Shown: positions 18,268 to 26,549, numbered from the stretch's first letter. The stretch: 64,000 bases of DNA from JAENVU01 sp963756815 (GCA_963756815.1 CAVWPR010000005.1:248001-312000); one strand, 5' to 3'. Notes: generated by a model from the letters alone, not told the origin. Program-made: numbers and translations.

Positions 18268-18816
18268 GTGGCCGACCCGGCGGCCGATTCGCGGATCCGC
18301 GCGGCCGCGCTCGGCGCGCTGGTGCGCGGAGGCACGCGCGCCGACGCGCGGCGGGCATGGGTCACGGCGGCGGGCGATCCCGACCCGGACGTGCGGCGGC
18401 GGGCGGCCGAGCTCGCGCCGCGCGTGGACGCGCCCCCGGTCACGCGCGTGCTCGCGCTGGTCGCCGACGCCGAGCCGCTCGTGCGCGAGGCGGCGTGCTG
18501 GGCGGTCGGCGAGATCCGCTGGCGCGACCGCGCCCGGTCCCACGTCGTGCTCGCAGTGATCGCGGCGACGACCGACGGCGATCCGCTCGTACGCGAGGCG
18601 GCGGTCGCGAGCCTCGGCGCGCTCGGTGACCCGTCCGGCCTCCCGGCCGTCCTCGCGGCCTGCTCCGACCGTCCGGCGATCCGCCGCCGCGCCGTCCTCG
18701 CACTCGCGGCGTTCGAGGGGCCCGAGGTCGAGCGCGCGATCACGGCGGCCCTCGCGGACCCCGACTGGCAGACGCGTCAGGCGGCCGAGGACCTCTCCGC
18801 CCGGTCGCCGGACTGA
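18268..18816 (+). CDS. HEAT-repeat protein
   Basis: 182 residues of tandem HEAT-type helical hairpins: SRIRAAALGALVRGG, PDVRRRAAELAPRV, PLVREAACWAVGEI, PLVREAAVASLGALGD and AIRRRAVLALAAFEG. The repeats are about 30 residues, each with the Asp/Pro-Val-Arg start typical of HEAT/PBS-lyase repeats. It probably acts as a protein-binding scaffold; the partner is unknown. No ATG is available: the frame is open back to a stop at 18146, and GTG 18268, with GAGGAG a dozen bases upstream, is the best start. It lies alone on the plus strand between sortase and mreB. Confidence 0.7.
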   Translation: MADPAADSRIRAAALGALVRGGTRADARRAWVTAAGDPDPDVRRRAAELAPRVDAPPVTRVLALVADAEPLVREAACWAVGEIRWRDRARSHVVLAVIAATTDGDPLVREAAVASLGALGDPSGLPAVLAACSDRPAIRRRAVLALAAFEGPEVERAITAALADPDWQTRQAAEDLSARSPD

Positions 18817-18830
18817 CGGTCTCCCGCGCG

Positions 18831-19838
18831 CTACCCGCGGGGACGCTGCATGAACATGTCCTCGACCTGGTCGAAGATCTCGACGCAGCGACCGGCGCCG
18901 AGCACCACGCACTCGAGCGGCGCGTCGACGAGATGGACCGGGAGCTTCGTCTCCTGGGCGATCCGCAGGTCGAGGCCCCTGAGCATCCCGCCGCCACCGA
19001 CGAGGTGGATGCCGTGCAGGATCAGGTCGTGGGCGAGCTCCGGCGGCGTCTGCGCGAGCGCGGCGATGACCGCGTCGCAGATGGCCCGCACCTGCTCCTC
19101 GATGGCCTCGCGCACCTCCTCGGGCGTGAGGATCACCGTCTTGGGCAGCCCGGACATGAGGTCGCGTCCGCGCACCTCGGCCTTGTACTCGTCGGGGGTC
19201 GGGAACGCGGAGCCGATCGCGAGCTTGATCTCCTCGGCCGTCCGCTCGCCGATCGCGATCCCGTACTCGCGGCGCACGTAGGCCTGGATCGCGGCGTCGA
19301 TGTCGAACGAGCCGACGCGCACCGCCTCGAGCGCGACCACCCCGCGCAGCGAGATCACCGCGACCTCGGTCGTGCCCCCGCCGATGTCGACCACCATGTT
19401 GCCGAGCGGCTCGTGGATCGGTAGCCCGGCGCCGATCGCCGCCGCCATGGGCTGCTCGAGCAGGTAGGTGGAGGCGGCACCGGCGAGACGGGCGGCCTCG
19501 AGCACCGCGCGCTGCTCCACGTGGGTGATCGCCGACGGCACGCAGATCAGCACCCGCGCCCGCGAGAGCCGGGAGACGCCGGCGCGCTGGAACAGCAGCC
19601 GGATCATCCGCTGGGTGATCTCGTAGTCGGTGATCGCGCCGCCGCGGAGCGGTCGGACCGCGACGATGTACCCGGGCGTCCGACCGATCATCTGCCACGC
19701 CTCGTGGCCCATCGCGAGCACGTCGTTCGACCGGCTGTTGAGCGCGATCACCGTGGGTTCGTTGAGGATGATCCCCTGACCGCGCGAGTACACGAGCGTG
19801 TTCGCGGTGCCGAGGTCGATCGCGAGGTCCCTAGCCAG
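18831..19838 (-). CDS. mreB: MreB, actin-like cell-shape protein; no canonical start codon
   Basis: Bacterial actin that organises lateral wall synthesis. The phosphate-1 loop reads RDLAIDLGTANTLVYSRGQG, followed by LNEPTVIAL, VCVPS-like LICVPSAITHVEQRAV, phosphate-2 VVDIGGGTTEVAVISL and the adenosine block HLVGGGGMLRGL. The only ATG/GTG/TTG in frame (GTG 19793) would delete the essential DLGTANT loop, so the true start is upstream. The codon in the right place is CTG 19838 (LARDLAIDLGT), which overlaps the stop of the preceding small gene. Either a rare CTG start or a sequence error is implied. No mreC or mreD is adjacent. Confidence 0.85.
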   Translation of the reverse strand: MARDLAIDLGTANTLVYSRGQGIILNEPTVIALNSRSNDVLAMGHEAWQMIGRTPGYIVAVRPLRGGAITDYEITQRMIRLLFQRAGVSRLSRARVLICVPSAITHVEQRAVLEAARLAGAASTYLLEQPMAAAIGAGLPIHEPLGNMVVDIGGGTTEVAVISLRGVVALEAVRVGSFDIDAAIQAYVRREYGIAIGERTAEEIKLAIGSAFPTPDEYKAEVRGRDLMSGLPKTVILTPEEVREAIEEQVRAICDAVIAALAQTPPELAHDLILHGIHLVGGGGMLRGLDLRIAQETKLPVHLVDAPLECVVLGAGRCVEIFDQVEDMFMQRPRG

Positions 19839-20001
19839 AGCGCCGACCTCGTGCTCGGGTCGGCCCGTCCGGGTCGAGCGCCTGGCGGCGGGCGGCGAAG
19901 TCGTCGATGCTCGCGTTGAGACCCCGAGGCCGGCGGTGTCGCAGCAGCACGATGGTGACGCCGACGACGATCACACCGAGGGCGAGCGCGAGGAACTCCA
20001 T
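19831..20001 (-). CDS. Small single-pass membrane protein
   Basis: 56 residues. An N-terminal membrane helix (EFLALALGVIVVGVTIVLL) is followed by a basic patch (RHRRPR) and a charged tail, suggesting a cytoplasmic C-terminus. Its ATG overlaps the end of moaE almost exactly and its TAG overlaps the apparent start of mreB, so moaE, this gene and mreB look like one transcription unit. No family recognised. Confidence 0.55.
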   Translation of the reverse strand: MEFLALALGVIVVGVTIVLLRHRRPRGLNASIDDFAARRQALDPDGPTRARGRRSG

Positions 20002-20002
20002 G

Positions 20003-20485
20003 TCAGGCCCGGTCCTCGGCGACGAGCGGACGCACGGCGGTGGCGCCGAGTCCCCAGTCGGCCCCGCCGGCGTGGTGCTCCTGCTTCCAGACCGGCACCG
20101 TCTCCTTGAGGGTGTCGATGCAGAAGCGCGCCGCGTCGAACGCAACGGACCGGTGCGGGCTCGAGACCACCACGGCGACCGACGCCTCGCCGACACCGAG
20201 TCGGCCGGTGCGGTGGAGCAGCGCGACGCGGGCGAGGTCGGACCAGCGCGCGCGCGCCGCGACGACGATCTCGCGCATGACGCGGACGGCCTCGGACTCG
20301 TACGCCTCGTACGTGAGCGCGGTCACGTCGTCGCGACCCTCGGCGTGGTCGCGCACGATCCCGAGGAACGCGACGACGGCGCCCGCGTTCGGCACGGAGG
20401 CCCACGCGGTGGCGGCGTCGACCGGGAGGACGTCGGGTCCGAGCGCGACCCAGTCGGAGCCAGGCGGCACGAGCGGGGCGGGCAC
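20003..20485 (-). CDS. moaE: MoaE, molybdopterin synthase catalytic subunit
   Basis: 160 residues. It converts precursor Z to molybdopterin together with the MoaD sulfur carrier. Family blocks present: GAVVAFLGIVRDHAEGRDDVTAL, EAYESEAVRVMREI, VALLHRTGRLGVGEASVAV, SSPHRSVAFDAARFCIDTLKE and the catalytic-lysine motif PVWKQEHH. GTG 20485 lies 7 nt after a perfect TACAAT (20497-20492), consistent with leaderless expression. No other molybdenum cofactor gene is nearby, so moaE is isolated from its pathway here. Confidence 0.9.
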   Translation of the reverse strand: MPAPLVPPGSDWVALGPDVLPVDAATAWASVPNAGAVVAFLGIVRDHAEGRDDVTALTYEAYESEAVRVMREIVVAARARWSDLARVALLHRTGRLGVGEASVAVVVSSPHRSVAFDAARFCIDTLKETVPVWKQEHHAGGADWGLGATAVRPLVAEDRA

Positions 20486-20656
20486 GACGTCATTGTAGGG
20501 AGGTCCCTGCGGCCGACTCAGAGCCCGCGCCCCGCGAACCGGCTCGGCCGCCGTCTCCCGACGGCGTGGCGCGGGCGTGGCCGAGCGACCCGGGCCGCTG
20601 GGCCACGAGCGAATCGAGCGGCCATGTGCCGCGGACTCTCACGGGAAGGTCGTCGG

Positions 20657-20670
20657 TACACTCCCCGAAA
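20657..20670 (+). promoter_or_regulatory. Putative -10 element, leaderless geometry
   Basis: TACACT at 20657-20662 lies 8 nt upstream of the ATG at 20670 of the PDZ protein. It faces away from the TACAAT box of moaE at 20492-20497, so the two genes have divergent promoters within about 180 bp. Confidence 0.4.
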
Positions 20671-21866
20671 TGCCCGGGTCCAGCGACGACGACGAGGGCG
20701 GTCGGCCCCCGCCGCACCCGCTCGACCGTCCGTGGATCCATCCGTCGGAGCTCGGCGCCGCCCGATCGGCTGGGGGCGGGCGGCCCTCCCGGCCCCGCCC
20801 GGCCGGGCGCAGCTGGCGCAGGGAGATGGCGCTCGCGGTGACCGCGGGCGCGGTCGGCGCCCTCGCCACCGTGCTCGTCCTGGCCGCGATCGGCGCGTTC
20901 GACACCGAGCCCGGGCGGGCGGCCCGCACGACGTCGGTACCCCTGTCGACCGACGCCGCCGCGATCGCCGGCCGCGTGGCACCGGGCATCGCCGCGATCG
21001 CCGCCACCGCCGGTCTCACCGAGACACGCGGATCCGGCATCGTCGTCGGTCCCCACGAGTTGCTCACCACCCGCGAGGTCGTGGCGGCGGCCGCCGGCAC
21101 CGGCTCGATCGAGGTCTCGGTCACTCCCGGCCACCGGCACGCCGCCGAGGTGCGCGCCACCGATGCGGTCACCGGACTCGTGCTGCTCGACGTCCCCGGC
21201 GTCCGCATGCAACCGGCCCAGCTCGGTGCGGCGAGCGAGGTGCAGGCCGGCGACTGGGTGGCCGCGGTCGGACGGACGGCGACGAGCGGGCCGTGGGTCA
21301 CGAGTGGCGTGGTGACCGCGACGCACGGTTGGACCCAGGACGCCGACGGCATCGCCCACCCCGGCCTCATCAACACGAGCACCGCGGTGTCCGACGAAGC
21401 GCGCGGTGGCGCCCTCGTGGACGGTCGCGGTCACATCGTGGGGATCCTCGCGATGACCGGCGCGGGCGCGCCACGAGCCGCAGCCATGCCCGCCGACATG
21501 GCCGGAGAGGTCGCGGCCCAGCTCACCGAGACCGGCACGGCCACCCACGGCGCCCTCGGCGTGCGCGCACGGGACGCGAACCCGGGCCCTGAGGTCACCG
21601 AGGTCGTCGGCGGCTCGAGCGCCGCACACGCCGGGGTGAAGGTCGCCGACCGGATCGTCGCGCTCGACCAGACCGCGACGCCCGACACCGCGACCCTCGT
21701 GTACGAGCTCCGGCGCCGCCAGGCGGGGACCCGTGCGCAGCTCACGGTGCAGCGCGGCAAGCACCGGATCACGGTGACGGCCACGCTCGACGACGCCGCC
21801 GCGACCACCGCGCCAGCAGCCGCCGGCACGTCGCCCGTGGCCCTCGTCGTGCGGGCGCCGGGATGA
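20670..21866 (+). CDS. Membrane-anchored S1C (HtrA/DegP)-fold pseudoprotease with PDZ domain
   Basis: 398 residues: cytoplasmic Pro/Arg-rich N-terminus, membrane helix (ALAVTAGAVGALATVLVLAAI), trypsin-like domain and C-terminal PDZ (GALGVRARD, SSAAHAGVKVADRIVALDQ). The HtrA fold is recognisable (RGSGIVVGPHELLTT; ARGGALVDGRGHIVGI) but all three catalytic positions are replaced: the His of TNNHVV is Glu (LLTTREVV), the Asp of YDIAVL is Gly (VTGLVLLDV) and the Ser of GNSGG is Arg (EARGG). It should therefore bind and not cleave. The intact HtrA at 39.8-41.3 kb gives a direct comparison. A sensor, chaperone or decoy role is inferred. Confidence 0.8.
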   Translation: MPGSSDDDEGGRPPPHPLDRPWIHPSELGAARSAGGGRPSRPRPAGRSWRREMALAVTAGAVGALATVLVLAAIGAFDTEPGRAARTTSVPLSTDAAAIAGRVAPGIAAIAATAGLTETRGSGIVVGPHELLTTREVVAAAAGTGSIEVSVTPGHRHAAEVRATDAVTGLVLLDVPGVRMQPAQLGAASEVQAGDWVAAVGRTATSGPWVTSGVVTATHGWTQDADGIAHPGLINTSTAVSDEARGGALVDGRGHIVGILAMTGAGAPRAAAMPADMAGEVAAQLTETGTATHGALGVRARDANPGPEVTEVVGGSSAAHAGVKVADRIVALDQTATPDTATLVYELRRRQAGTRAQLTVQRGKHRITVTATLDDAAATTAPAAAGTSPVALVVRAPG

Positions 21867-21903
21867 CGTCGGACCCGGTGGGACGCCTCCCGCGCCACGG
21901 CGC

Positions 21904-21916
21904 GACAATGGCGGCA
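21904..21916 (+). promoter_or_regulatory. Putative -10 element, leaderless geometry
   Basis: GACAAT (21904-21909) ends 7 nt before ATG 21916 of the siroheme decarboxylase gene; five of six bases match TACAAT. No ribosome-binding site is visible. Confidence 0.35.
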
Positions 21917-22965
21917 TGGAACCGAACGAGCTGGATGCCGATCTCCTGAACGCGGTCCAGTGGTCGTTTCCGCTGACCGCCACGCCCTTCGCCGACCTCG
22001 CGGACCGGCTCGGACGCACCGAGGACGAGGTCCTGACCTCCCTGCGGGCGGCGAAGGCCGCCGGCGTCCTCCGGCAGCTCTCGGCCATCTTCGACACCCG
22101 CGCCCTCGGCTACTCGTCCGCGCTCGTCGCGGCCAAGGTGGACCCGGAGCGCATCGACGCCGCCGCCGCAGTCATCAACCAGCACCCGGGCGTGAGCCAC
22201 AACTACAAGCGGAACCACGCGTACAACCTCTGGTACACGCTCGCGGTCCCGCCGGGTGAGGACTTCGACGCCCATCTCGACGAGCTCCACCGGACGTCGG
22301 GCGCCACCGTGACCCGCAAGCTCCCCACGCTGAAGCTCTACAAGATCGGCGTGAAGCTCGACATGACCGGCAAGACCGCGGCCGACGCCAAGGCCGAGGT
22401 GCTCGAGCACGAGAAGCCCGAGCGCAGTCCGGACATGGTGGCTCCGGTGCTGAGCGACCGCGAGGTCGCGGCGATCCGCGTCGCCCAGCAGGACCTCCCG
22501 CTCGTGCCCCGTCCGTTCGCGGTCCAGGCCGAGCAGGTCGACATGAGCGAGGACGAGCTCCTCGACATCCTGCGCTCCTTCATCGACCGCAAGCTCATGC
22601 GTCGCTTCGCCGCGGTGATGAACCACCGCAGCGCAGGATTCAAGGCGAACGCGATGGGCGTGTGGGCCGTCCCGGAGAACGAGCTCGAGGCCGTCGGGCC
22701 GCAGATGGCCGGGTTCGCGGCCGTCTCGCACTGCTACCGCCGGCCGACCTACGAGGACTGGCCCTACACCGTCTTCACGATGGTGCACGGGCGCACCGCG
22801 CGCGACTGCGAGGACACGATCGAGGCGATCGCCGGCGAGACCGGCGTCGACGAGTACACGCTCCTCTGGTCGATCAAGGAGTACAAGAAGACCCGCGTCA
22901 TGTACTTCACGCCGGACTGGGACGCCTGGCGCGACGAGCACCTCGCGGGTGCCACCACCGCCTGA
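21916..22965 (+). CDS. Fused siroheme decarboxylase (AhbA/AhbB-type, Lrp/AsnC-like)
   Basis: 349 residues made of two homologous halves, each an AsnC-like winged helix plus ferredoxin-like domain. The first half has HPGVSHNYKRNHAYNLWYTL and LPTLKLYKIGVKLDM; the second has VSHCYRRPTYEDWPYTVFTM and EYKKTRVMYF. These His/Tyr/Arg motifs are those of AhbA, AhbB and NirDLGH, which decarboxylate siroheme to didecarboxysiroheme on the way to alternative heme b or heme d1. No DNA-binding role is needed. No other ahb or nir gene is in the window. The two subunits, usually separate proteins in Ahb systems, are here one polypeptide. Confidence 0.82.
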   Translation: MEPNELDADLLNAVQWSFPLTATPFADLADRLGRTEDEVLTSLRAAKAAGVLRQLSAIFDTRALGYSSALVAAKVDPERIDAAAAVINQHPGVSHNYKRNHAYNLWYTLAVPPGEDFDAHLDELHRTSGATVTRKLPTLKLYKIGVKLDMTGKTAADAKAEVLEHEKPERSPDMVAPVLSDREVAAIRVAQQDLPLVPRPFAVQAEQVDMSEDELLDILRSFIDRKLMRRFAAVMNHRSAGFKANAMGVWAVPENELEAVGPQMAGFAAVSHCYRRPTYEDWPYTVFTMVHGRTARDCEDTIEAIAGETGVDEYTLLWSIKEYKKTRVMYFTPDWDAWRDEHLAGATTA

Positions 22966-22968
22966 CGC

Positions 22969-24015
22969 TCAGTCGCGCTTCGTCACGCGACGGACCGCGT
23001 AGCCGGCGACGGCGCCCGCCACGACCGCGCCCGCCGCGGCGACGGCGATCCTCGTCGTCGGGATCGCGTCGGCGGCGAGGGCGTCGTGGGTCTCGAGCAA
23101 CGTCTCCTCGTTGGTGTGCGTCGGCCGCCAGCCGATGCCCTCCAGCCGATCGGTCGCGATGACCCACGGCTGCACCAGGTACGGGAGCACCGACGGCGGG
23201 ACGTCGACGATGCCGGCGCGCCAGCTGCGTGCCAGCACGCGCCGCACGACGTCGAACGGAGCGGCCGGCAGCGCGCCGCGACCGAGCAACGCGCGAGCCT
23301 CGTCACTGCCCAACCATCCGGCTGCGGCGACGTCGTAGACACCCGGATGATCCGCAGTCACGGTACGGACGAGCGCATCGACGAGATCGTCGACGTGCAC
23401 GACCTGCACCGGCGCGCCCTCGCCGCGTACGCGGGGGCGGCGCCAGCCGGCGAGCAGGCGGGCCCACAGGTGCTCGGCGCCGGCGCCGAGCACCGGGGCG
23501 GCGCGCAGCACGGTGACCATCGCGTCGGGCTGGGTGATGGCCCACTCGTGCAGGAGGCGCTCGACCTCGGCGGCGTGCACCGCAGGACCGAAGCCCGGGT
23601 TCGGCCTCAGTGGCGCGTCCTCGGTGAGCGGGACCGGGTTCGTCGCCCACGCGCCGTAGACCGCGGCGGTCGACACGCGGATGACGCGGCGGACCCCCAC
23701 CGAGGCCGCGGCCGCGAGCACCCGCCGGGTGCCGTCGACGTTGACGCGTGCCATCAGCGCGTCGTCGACGATCGGGTCCGTGACGGCGGCGAGGTGCACG
23801 ACCGTGTCGCACCCGCGGAGCAGCGAGTCCAGCTCCCGCCCGGCGACGTCGACGAGATGATGCTCGTACCCGCCGGCGGTCCGGACCGGCTCCCGCATGT
23901 CCAGGCCGACGATCCTCGGGACTCCGGCGGCGGCCAGCGCGGGCACGAGGCGGGTACCGATGAAGCCGGCCGCGCCGGTGACGGCGACCGCGCGGGCGAC
24001 GGAAGAGTTCGGCAT
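22969..24015 (-). CDS. NAD-dependent epimerase/dehydratase (extended SDR) with C-terminal membrane helix
   Basis: 348 residues. Rossmann dinucleotide motif VTGAAGFIGTRLVPAL (GxxGxxG) at the N-terminus, then DTVVHLAAVTDP. The catalytic tyrosine region is unusual: STAAVYGAW supplies Ser/Thr and Tyr, but the expected YxxxK reads GPAVHAAEVE, so the Tyr-Lys pair is missing. The C-terminus ends in a hydrophobic helix (IAVAAAGAVVAGAVAGYAV) and RRVTKRD, a likely membrane anchor. Because Tyr and Lys are absent, it may be a nucleotide-sugar- or lipid-binding SDR without classical chemistry. It is convergent with the siroheme decarboxylase gene, 3 bp apart. Confidence 0.72.
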   Translation of the reverse strand: MPNSSVARAVAVTGAAGFIGTRLVPALAAAGVPRIVGLDMREPVRTAGGYEHHLVDVAGRELDSLLRGCDTVVHLAAVTDPIVDDALMARVNVDGTRRVLAAAASVGVRRVIRVSTAAVYGAWATNPVPLTEDAPLRPNPGFGPAVHAAEVERLLHEWAITQPDAMVTVLRAAPVLGAGAEHLWARLLAGWRRPRVRGEGAPVQVVHVDDLVDALVRTVTADHPGVYDVAAAGWLGSDEARALLGRGALPAAPFDVVRRVLARSWRAGIVDVPPSVLPYLVQPWVIATDRLEGIGWRPTHTNEETLLETHDALAADAIPTTRIAVAAAGAVVAGAVAGYAVRRVTKRD

Positions 24016-24036
24016 GGGTCTCCCTAGACTGACCGC

Positions 24037-25323
24037 GTGGCCGACGATCCTCAAACCGGGGGCGGTGCTTCCGGGGGCGAACCCGGGGACGAGCCCGAGG
24101 GGCAGGATCCCTTCGCCCGGTTCGGCCTGCCCTTCGACATCAGCGGCATCGACCTCAACGAGGCGATGCGGATCCTGCAGTCGCCCGGGCCGCTGAACTG
24201 GGAGATCGCGCGCCAGACCGCCGAGCAGGTCGCGCTCGAGCGCGGTGACGACGACCGGGCCGACGAGTCGATCGCGGAGGCGACCCGCGCCGAGCTCACC
24301 GAGCTGGCGCGGGCCGCGGTGGGTCCGGTCGTCACCGAGACCGGCCTCGACGACGTGCTCACGCTGCCGGTCGACGTCATCGACCGCCGCACCTGGGCCC
24401 GGCGCCACCTCGACGGGCTCCGCCCGGTGCTCGAGACCCTCGCGACCACGATGCAGGACTCCCTGGCCGCCGATCTCGACCAGGCCGAGGACGAGGACGT
24501 GCAGGAGCTGACCGCCGACATGCTCGGCATGCCGATGGGTGCCGCCGGCATGCGCGGCCTCATGGGCATGCTCGGACCGATCCTGCTCGGCGCGCAGACC
24601 GGCTCGATGATCGGCTACCTGGCGCAGTACGCGCTCGGCGCCTACGACCTGCCACTCCCGTCGGTCGACGCGCCGCGGATCACGTTCGTCGCGCCGAACA
24701 TCGACCGCTTCGCCGACGCGTGGTCGCTCGACCCGCGTGAGGTGCGCATGGCGGTGGCGATCACCGAGACGGTGCGTGCCGCGCAACGCACGCGGCCCTG
24801 GGTCCGCGAGCGCCTCGTGCAGATCGCGCGCGACTACGTCGGTGCGTTCGCGCTCGACCCCCACGCCTTCGACGACGCGTTCGGCGATCTGGACCCGACC
24901 GACGCCGAGGCGATGGCGCGCATGGCGCAACGACCCGAGGTGCTCCTCGGCGCGCTGCGCAACGACGAGCAGCGGGCGATCCTCGAGCGCAACCAGCAGT
25001 TCACGATGGTGCTCGAAGGGCACGCCGACCTCGTCACCGACGAGATCGCCGCGAAGCTGCTCTCCGACTCGCCCCGGATCGCCGAGGCGCTGCGCCGGCA
25101 CCACGTCGAGCGCGGCGAAGCGGGCCGGTTCGTCGAGGGGATGCTCGGCGTGGAGCTCGATCGCGGGCACTACGAGCGTGGGCACGAGTTCTGTGCCGGC
25201 GTCGTCGAGCGGGCCGGCATGCCCGGGCTCAACCGTCTCCTCGAGGCCCCCGACCGCTTGCCCACGCCGAACGAGCTCGACGCGCCCGGCCTCTGGCTGG
25301 CCCGGATCGACCTCCCCGACTGA
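24037..25323 (+). CDS. DUF2342 (zinc-dependent metalloprotease-like) protein lacking HExxH
   Basis: 428 residues, similar to the actinobacterial DUF2342 family. Blocks DPFARFGLPFDISGIDL, WARRHLDGLRPVLETL, LGAQTGSMIGYLAQYALGAYDLPLP and FTMVLEGHADLVTDEI match it well. In active-looking relatives the helix after the substrate region carries HEVTH; here the same place reads MAVAITETVRAAQRTRPWVR, so both zinc histidines and the catalytic pattern are gone, although the downstream EGHAD motif remains. It is probably non-catalytic or uses a different site. GTG 24037 lies 7 nt after TAGACT (24025-24030), a leaderless arrangement. Confidence 0.78.
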   Translation: MADDPQTGGGASGGEPGDEPEGQDPFARFGLPFDISGIDLNEAMRILQSPGPLNWEIARQTAEQVALERGDDDRADESIAEATRAELTELARAAVGPVVTETGLDDVLTLPVDVIDRRTWARRHLDGLRPVLETLATTMQDSLAADLDQAEDEDVQELTADMLGMPMGAAGMRGLMGMLGPILLGAQTGSMIGYLAQYALGAYDLPLPSVDAPRITFVAPNIDRFADAWSLDPREVRMAVAITETVRAAQRTRPWVRERLVQIARDYVGAFALDPHAFDDAFGDLDPTDAEAMARMAQRPEVLLGALRNDEQRAILERNQQFTMVLEGHADLVTDEIAAKLLSDSPRIAEALRRHHVERGEAGRFVEGMLGVELDRGHYERGHEFCAGVVERAGMPGLNRLLEAPDRLPTPNELDAPGLWLARIDLPD

Positions 25324-25324
25324 A

Positions 25325-26548
25325 TCAGAACCAGGTGGCGGCGTAGGGATCGCGGTCGGCGACGAACATCGCGTCGGCGCGAGTGAGGACGTCCGGATCC
25401 GAGCACCGCAGGCGACCGGCGCGGGCGAGCACGCTCGGCCGTACGCCGCCGAGCACGATGGCACCGAGCTCGGCGGCGTCGAGCACGAGGTCGGCCTCTT
25501 CGTCGCTCCGCCGGCACGTCGCGCCGTCGGGTCCGCCGTCGACGGTGAACGTGCCGGCGGTGGCGTCGAGCTCGAGGAAGGGGTCGGCCACCGCGAAGGT
25601 CAGGACGCCCTCGCATCCGTAGGTGCGCGCGCCGAGGAGCGCGGCGGTGTCGATCGGACGGAGCCACAGGAAGTCGCGCACCGCGGTCGTTCGGACGTGG
25701 CGGGCGTCGGTGAGCAGCCACGGGAGCGCGTCGTCGAGCGGTCGGTTCCACGCCCTGACTGCGACCGTCTGGTCGATGTTGGCGAGGAACTGCCACAGCG
25801 TGCGCTCCGCCTCGGGCGAGACGGCGAGCAGATCCCGTACGACCACGACCTTCTCGGTGAAGCCCTCCCGCCAGGCGCCGTCGACCGCGTAGATGGCGTG
25901 GCCGGCGGGCTCGCCGTCGAGGTCGAGCAGGACGTCGAAGCGACGCTTCGGGTCGATCCACTCCTCCGACGCCCACTCGTCGATCCACCAGGGCGCCGGG
26001 CGCGACACGGCGCCGGTCCGCACCCGCCGGATGCGCTCGAACAACTCGGCCGCCACCGGCCGGGCGACCTCCGGCTCCACCATCCGCAGCGTGGCGCCCG
26101 CCGGCGGCGCGTCCCGGAAGAAGGCACCTGCCCGCGCGAGCTCGTAGCTCGCGATCCTCGTGGCGACCCCGTACCCGAACCTCGGGTAGATCCCTCCCTC
26201 GGACGCGGTGAGGAGCGACGCGAGCTCGCCGCGGGCGCGGCTCTCGTCCACGAGGTGGCGCATGACGCGGGTCAGGAAGCCTCGCCGCCGGTGGGTCGGG
26301 CGGGTGGAGATCCAGCTCACTCCGCCGGCCGGGACCGTGGCCGCACCCGGCATCGTGAGCTCGAGCGTGTAGTTGCGACCGGTGGCCACCATCTCGCCGG
26401 CCTCGATCGCGGCGACCGTCCGGTCCAGCTCGGTGCGGGGCCAGGCCGCCGACTCGTCGACGCCCCACCGGAACCCGAACCCGTAGCCGTCGGCGCGCAC
26501 GAACTCCTCGAGGTCGTCCTCGGTCACCGCACGCAGCTCGACGTCCAC
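25325..26548 (-). CDS. Eis-like GNAT N-acetyltransferase
   Basis: 407 residues with the three-domain Eis layout: an N-terminal GNAT domain with acetyl-CoA loop THRRRGFLTRVMRHLVDE (V/I-x-x-x-x-R-R-x-G pattern), a second GNAT-like domain (about 190-300, RRFDVLLDLDGEPAGHAIY) and a C-terminal sterol-carrier-like domain (FAVADPFLELDATAGTFTVDG). It ends DPYAATWF, giving the C-terminal carboxylate that acts as general acid in Eis. Eis enzymes acetylate aminoglycosides or protein lysines; the natural substrate here is unknown. It is 1 bp from the MFS gene on the same strand and 1 bp from the convergent DUF2342 gene. Confidence 0.85.
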   Translation of the reverse strand: MDVELRAVTEDDLEEFVRADGYGFGFRWGVDESAAWPRTELDRTVAAIEAGEMVATGRNYTLELTMPGAATVPAGGVSWISTRPTHRRRGFLTRVMRHLVDESRARGELASLLTASEGGIYPRFGYGVATRIASYELARAGAFFRDAPPAGATLRMVEPEVARPVAAELFERIRRVRTGAVSRPAPWWIDEWASEEWIDPKRRFDVLLDLDGEPAGHAIYAVDGAWREGFTEKVVVVRDLLAVSPEAERTLWQFLANIDQTVAVRAWNRPLDDALPWLLTDARHVRTTAVRDFLWLRPIDTAALLGARTYGCEGVLTFAVADPFLELDATAGTFTVDGGPDGATCRRSDEEADLVLDAAELGAIVLGGVRPSVLARAGRLRCSDPDVLTRADAMFVADRDPYAATWF

Positions 26549-26549
26549 G

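Noticed and set aside
22969..25464. One 831-residue minus-strand protein including the epimerase
   Set aside because: The upstream part is the antisense of the DUF2342 gene (Arg/Val/Glu/His shadow composition); the epimerase has its own start at 24015.
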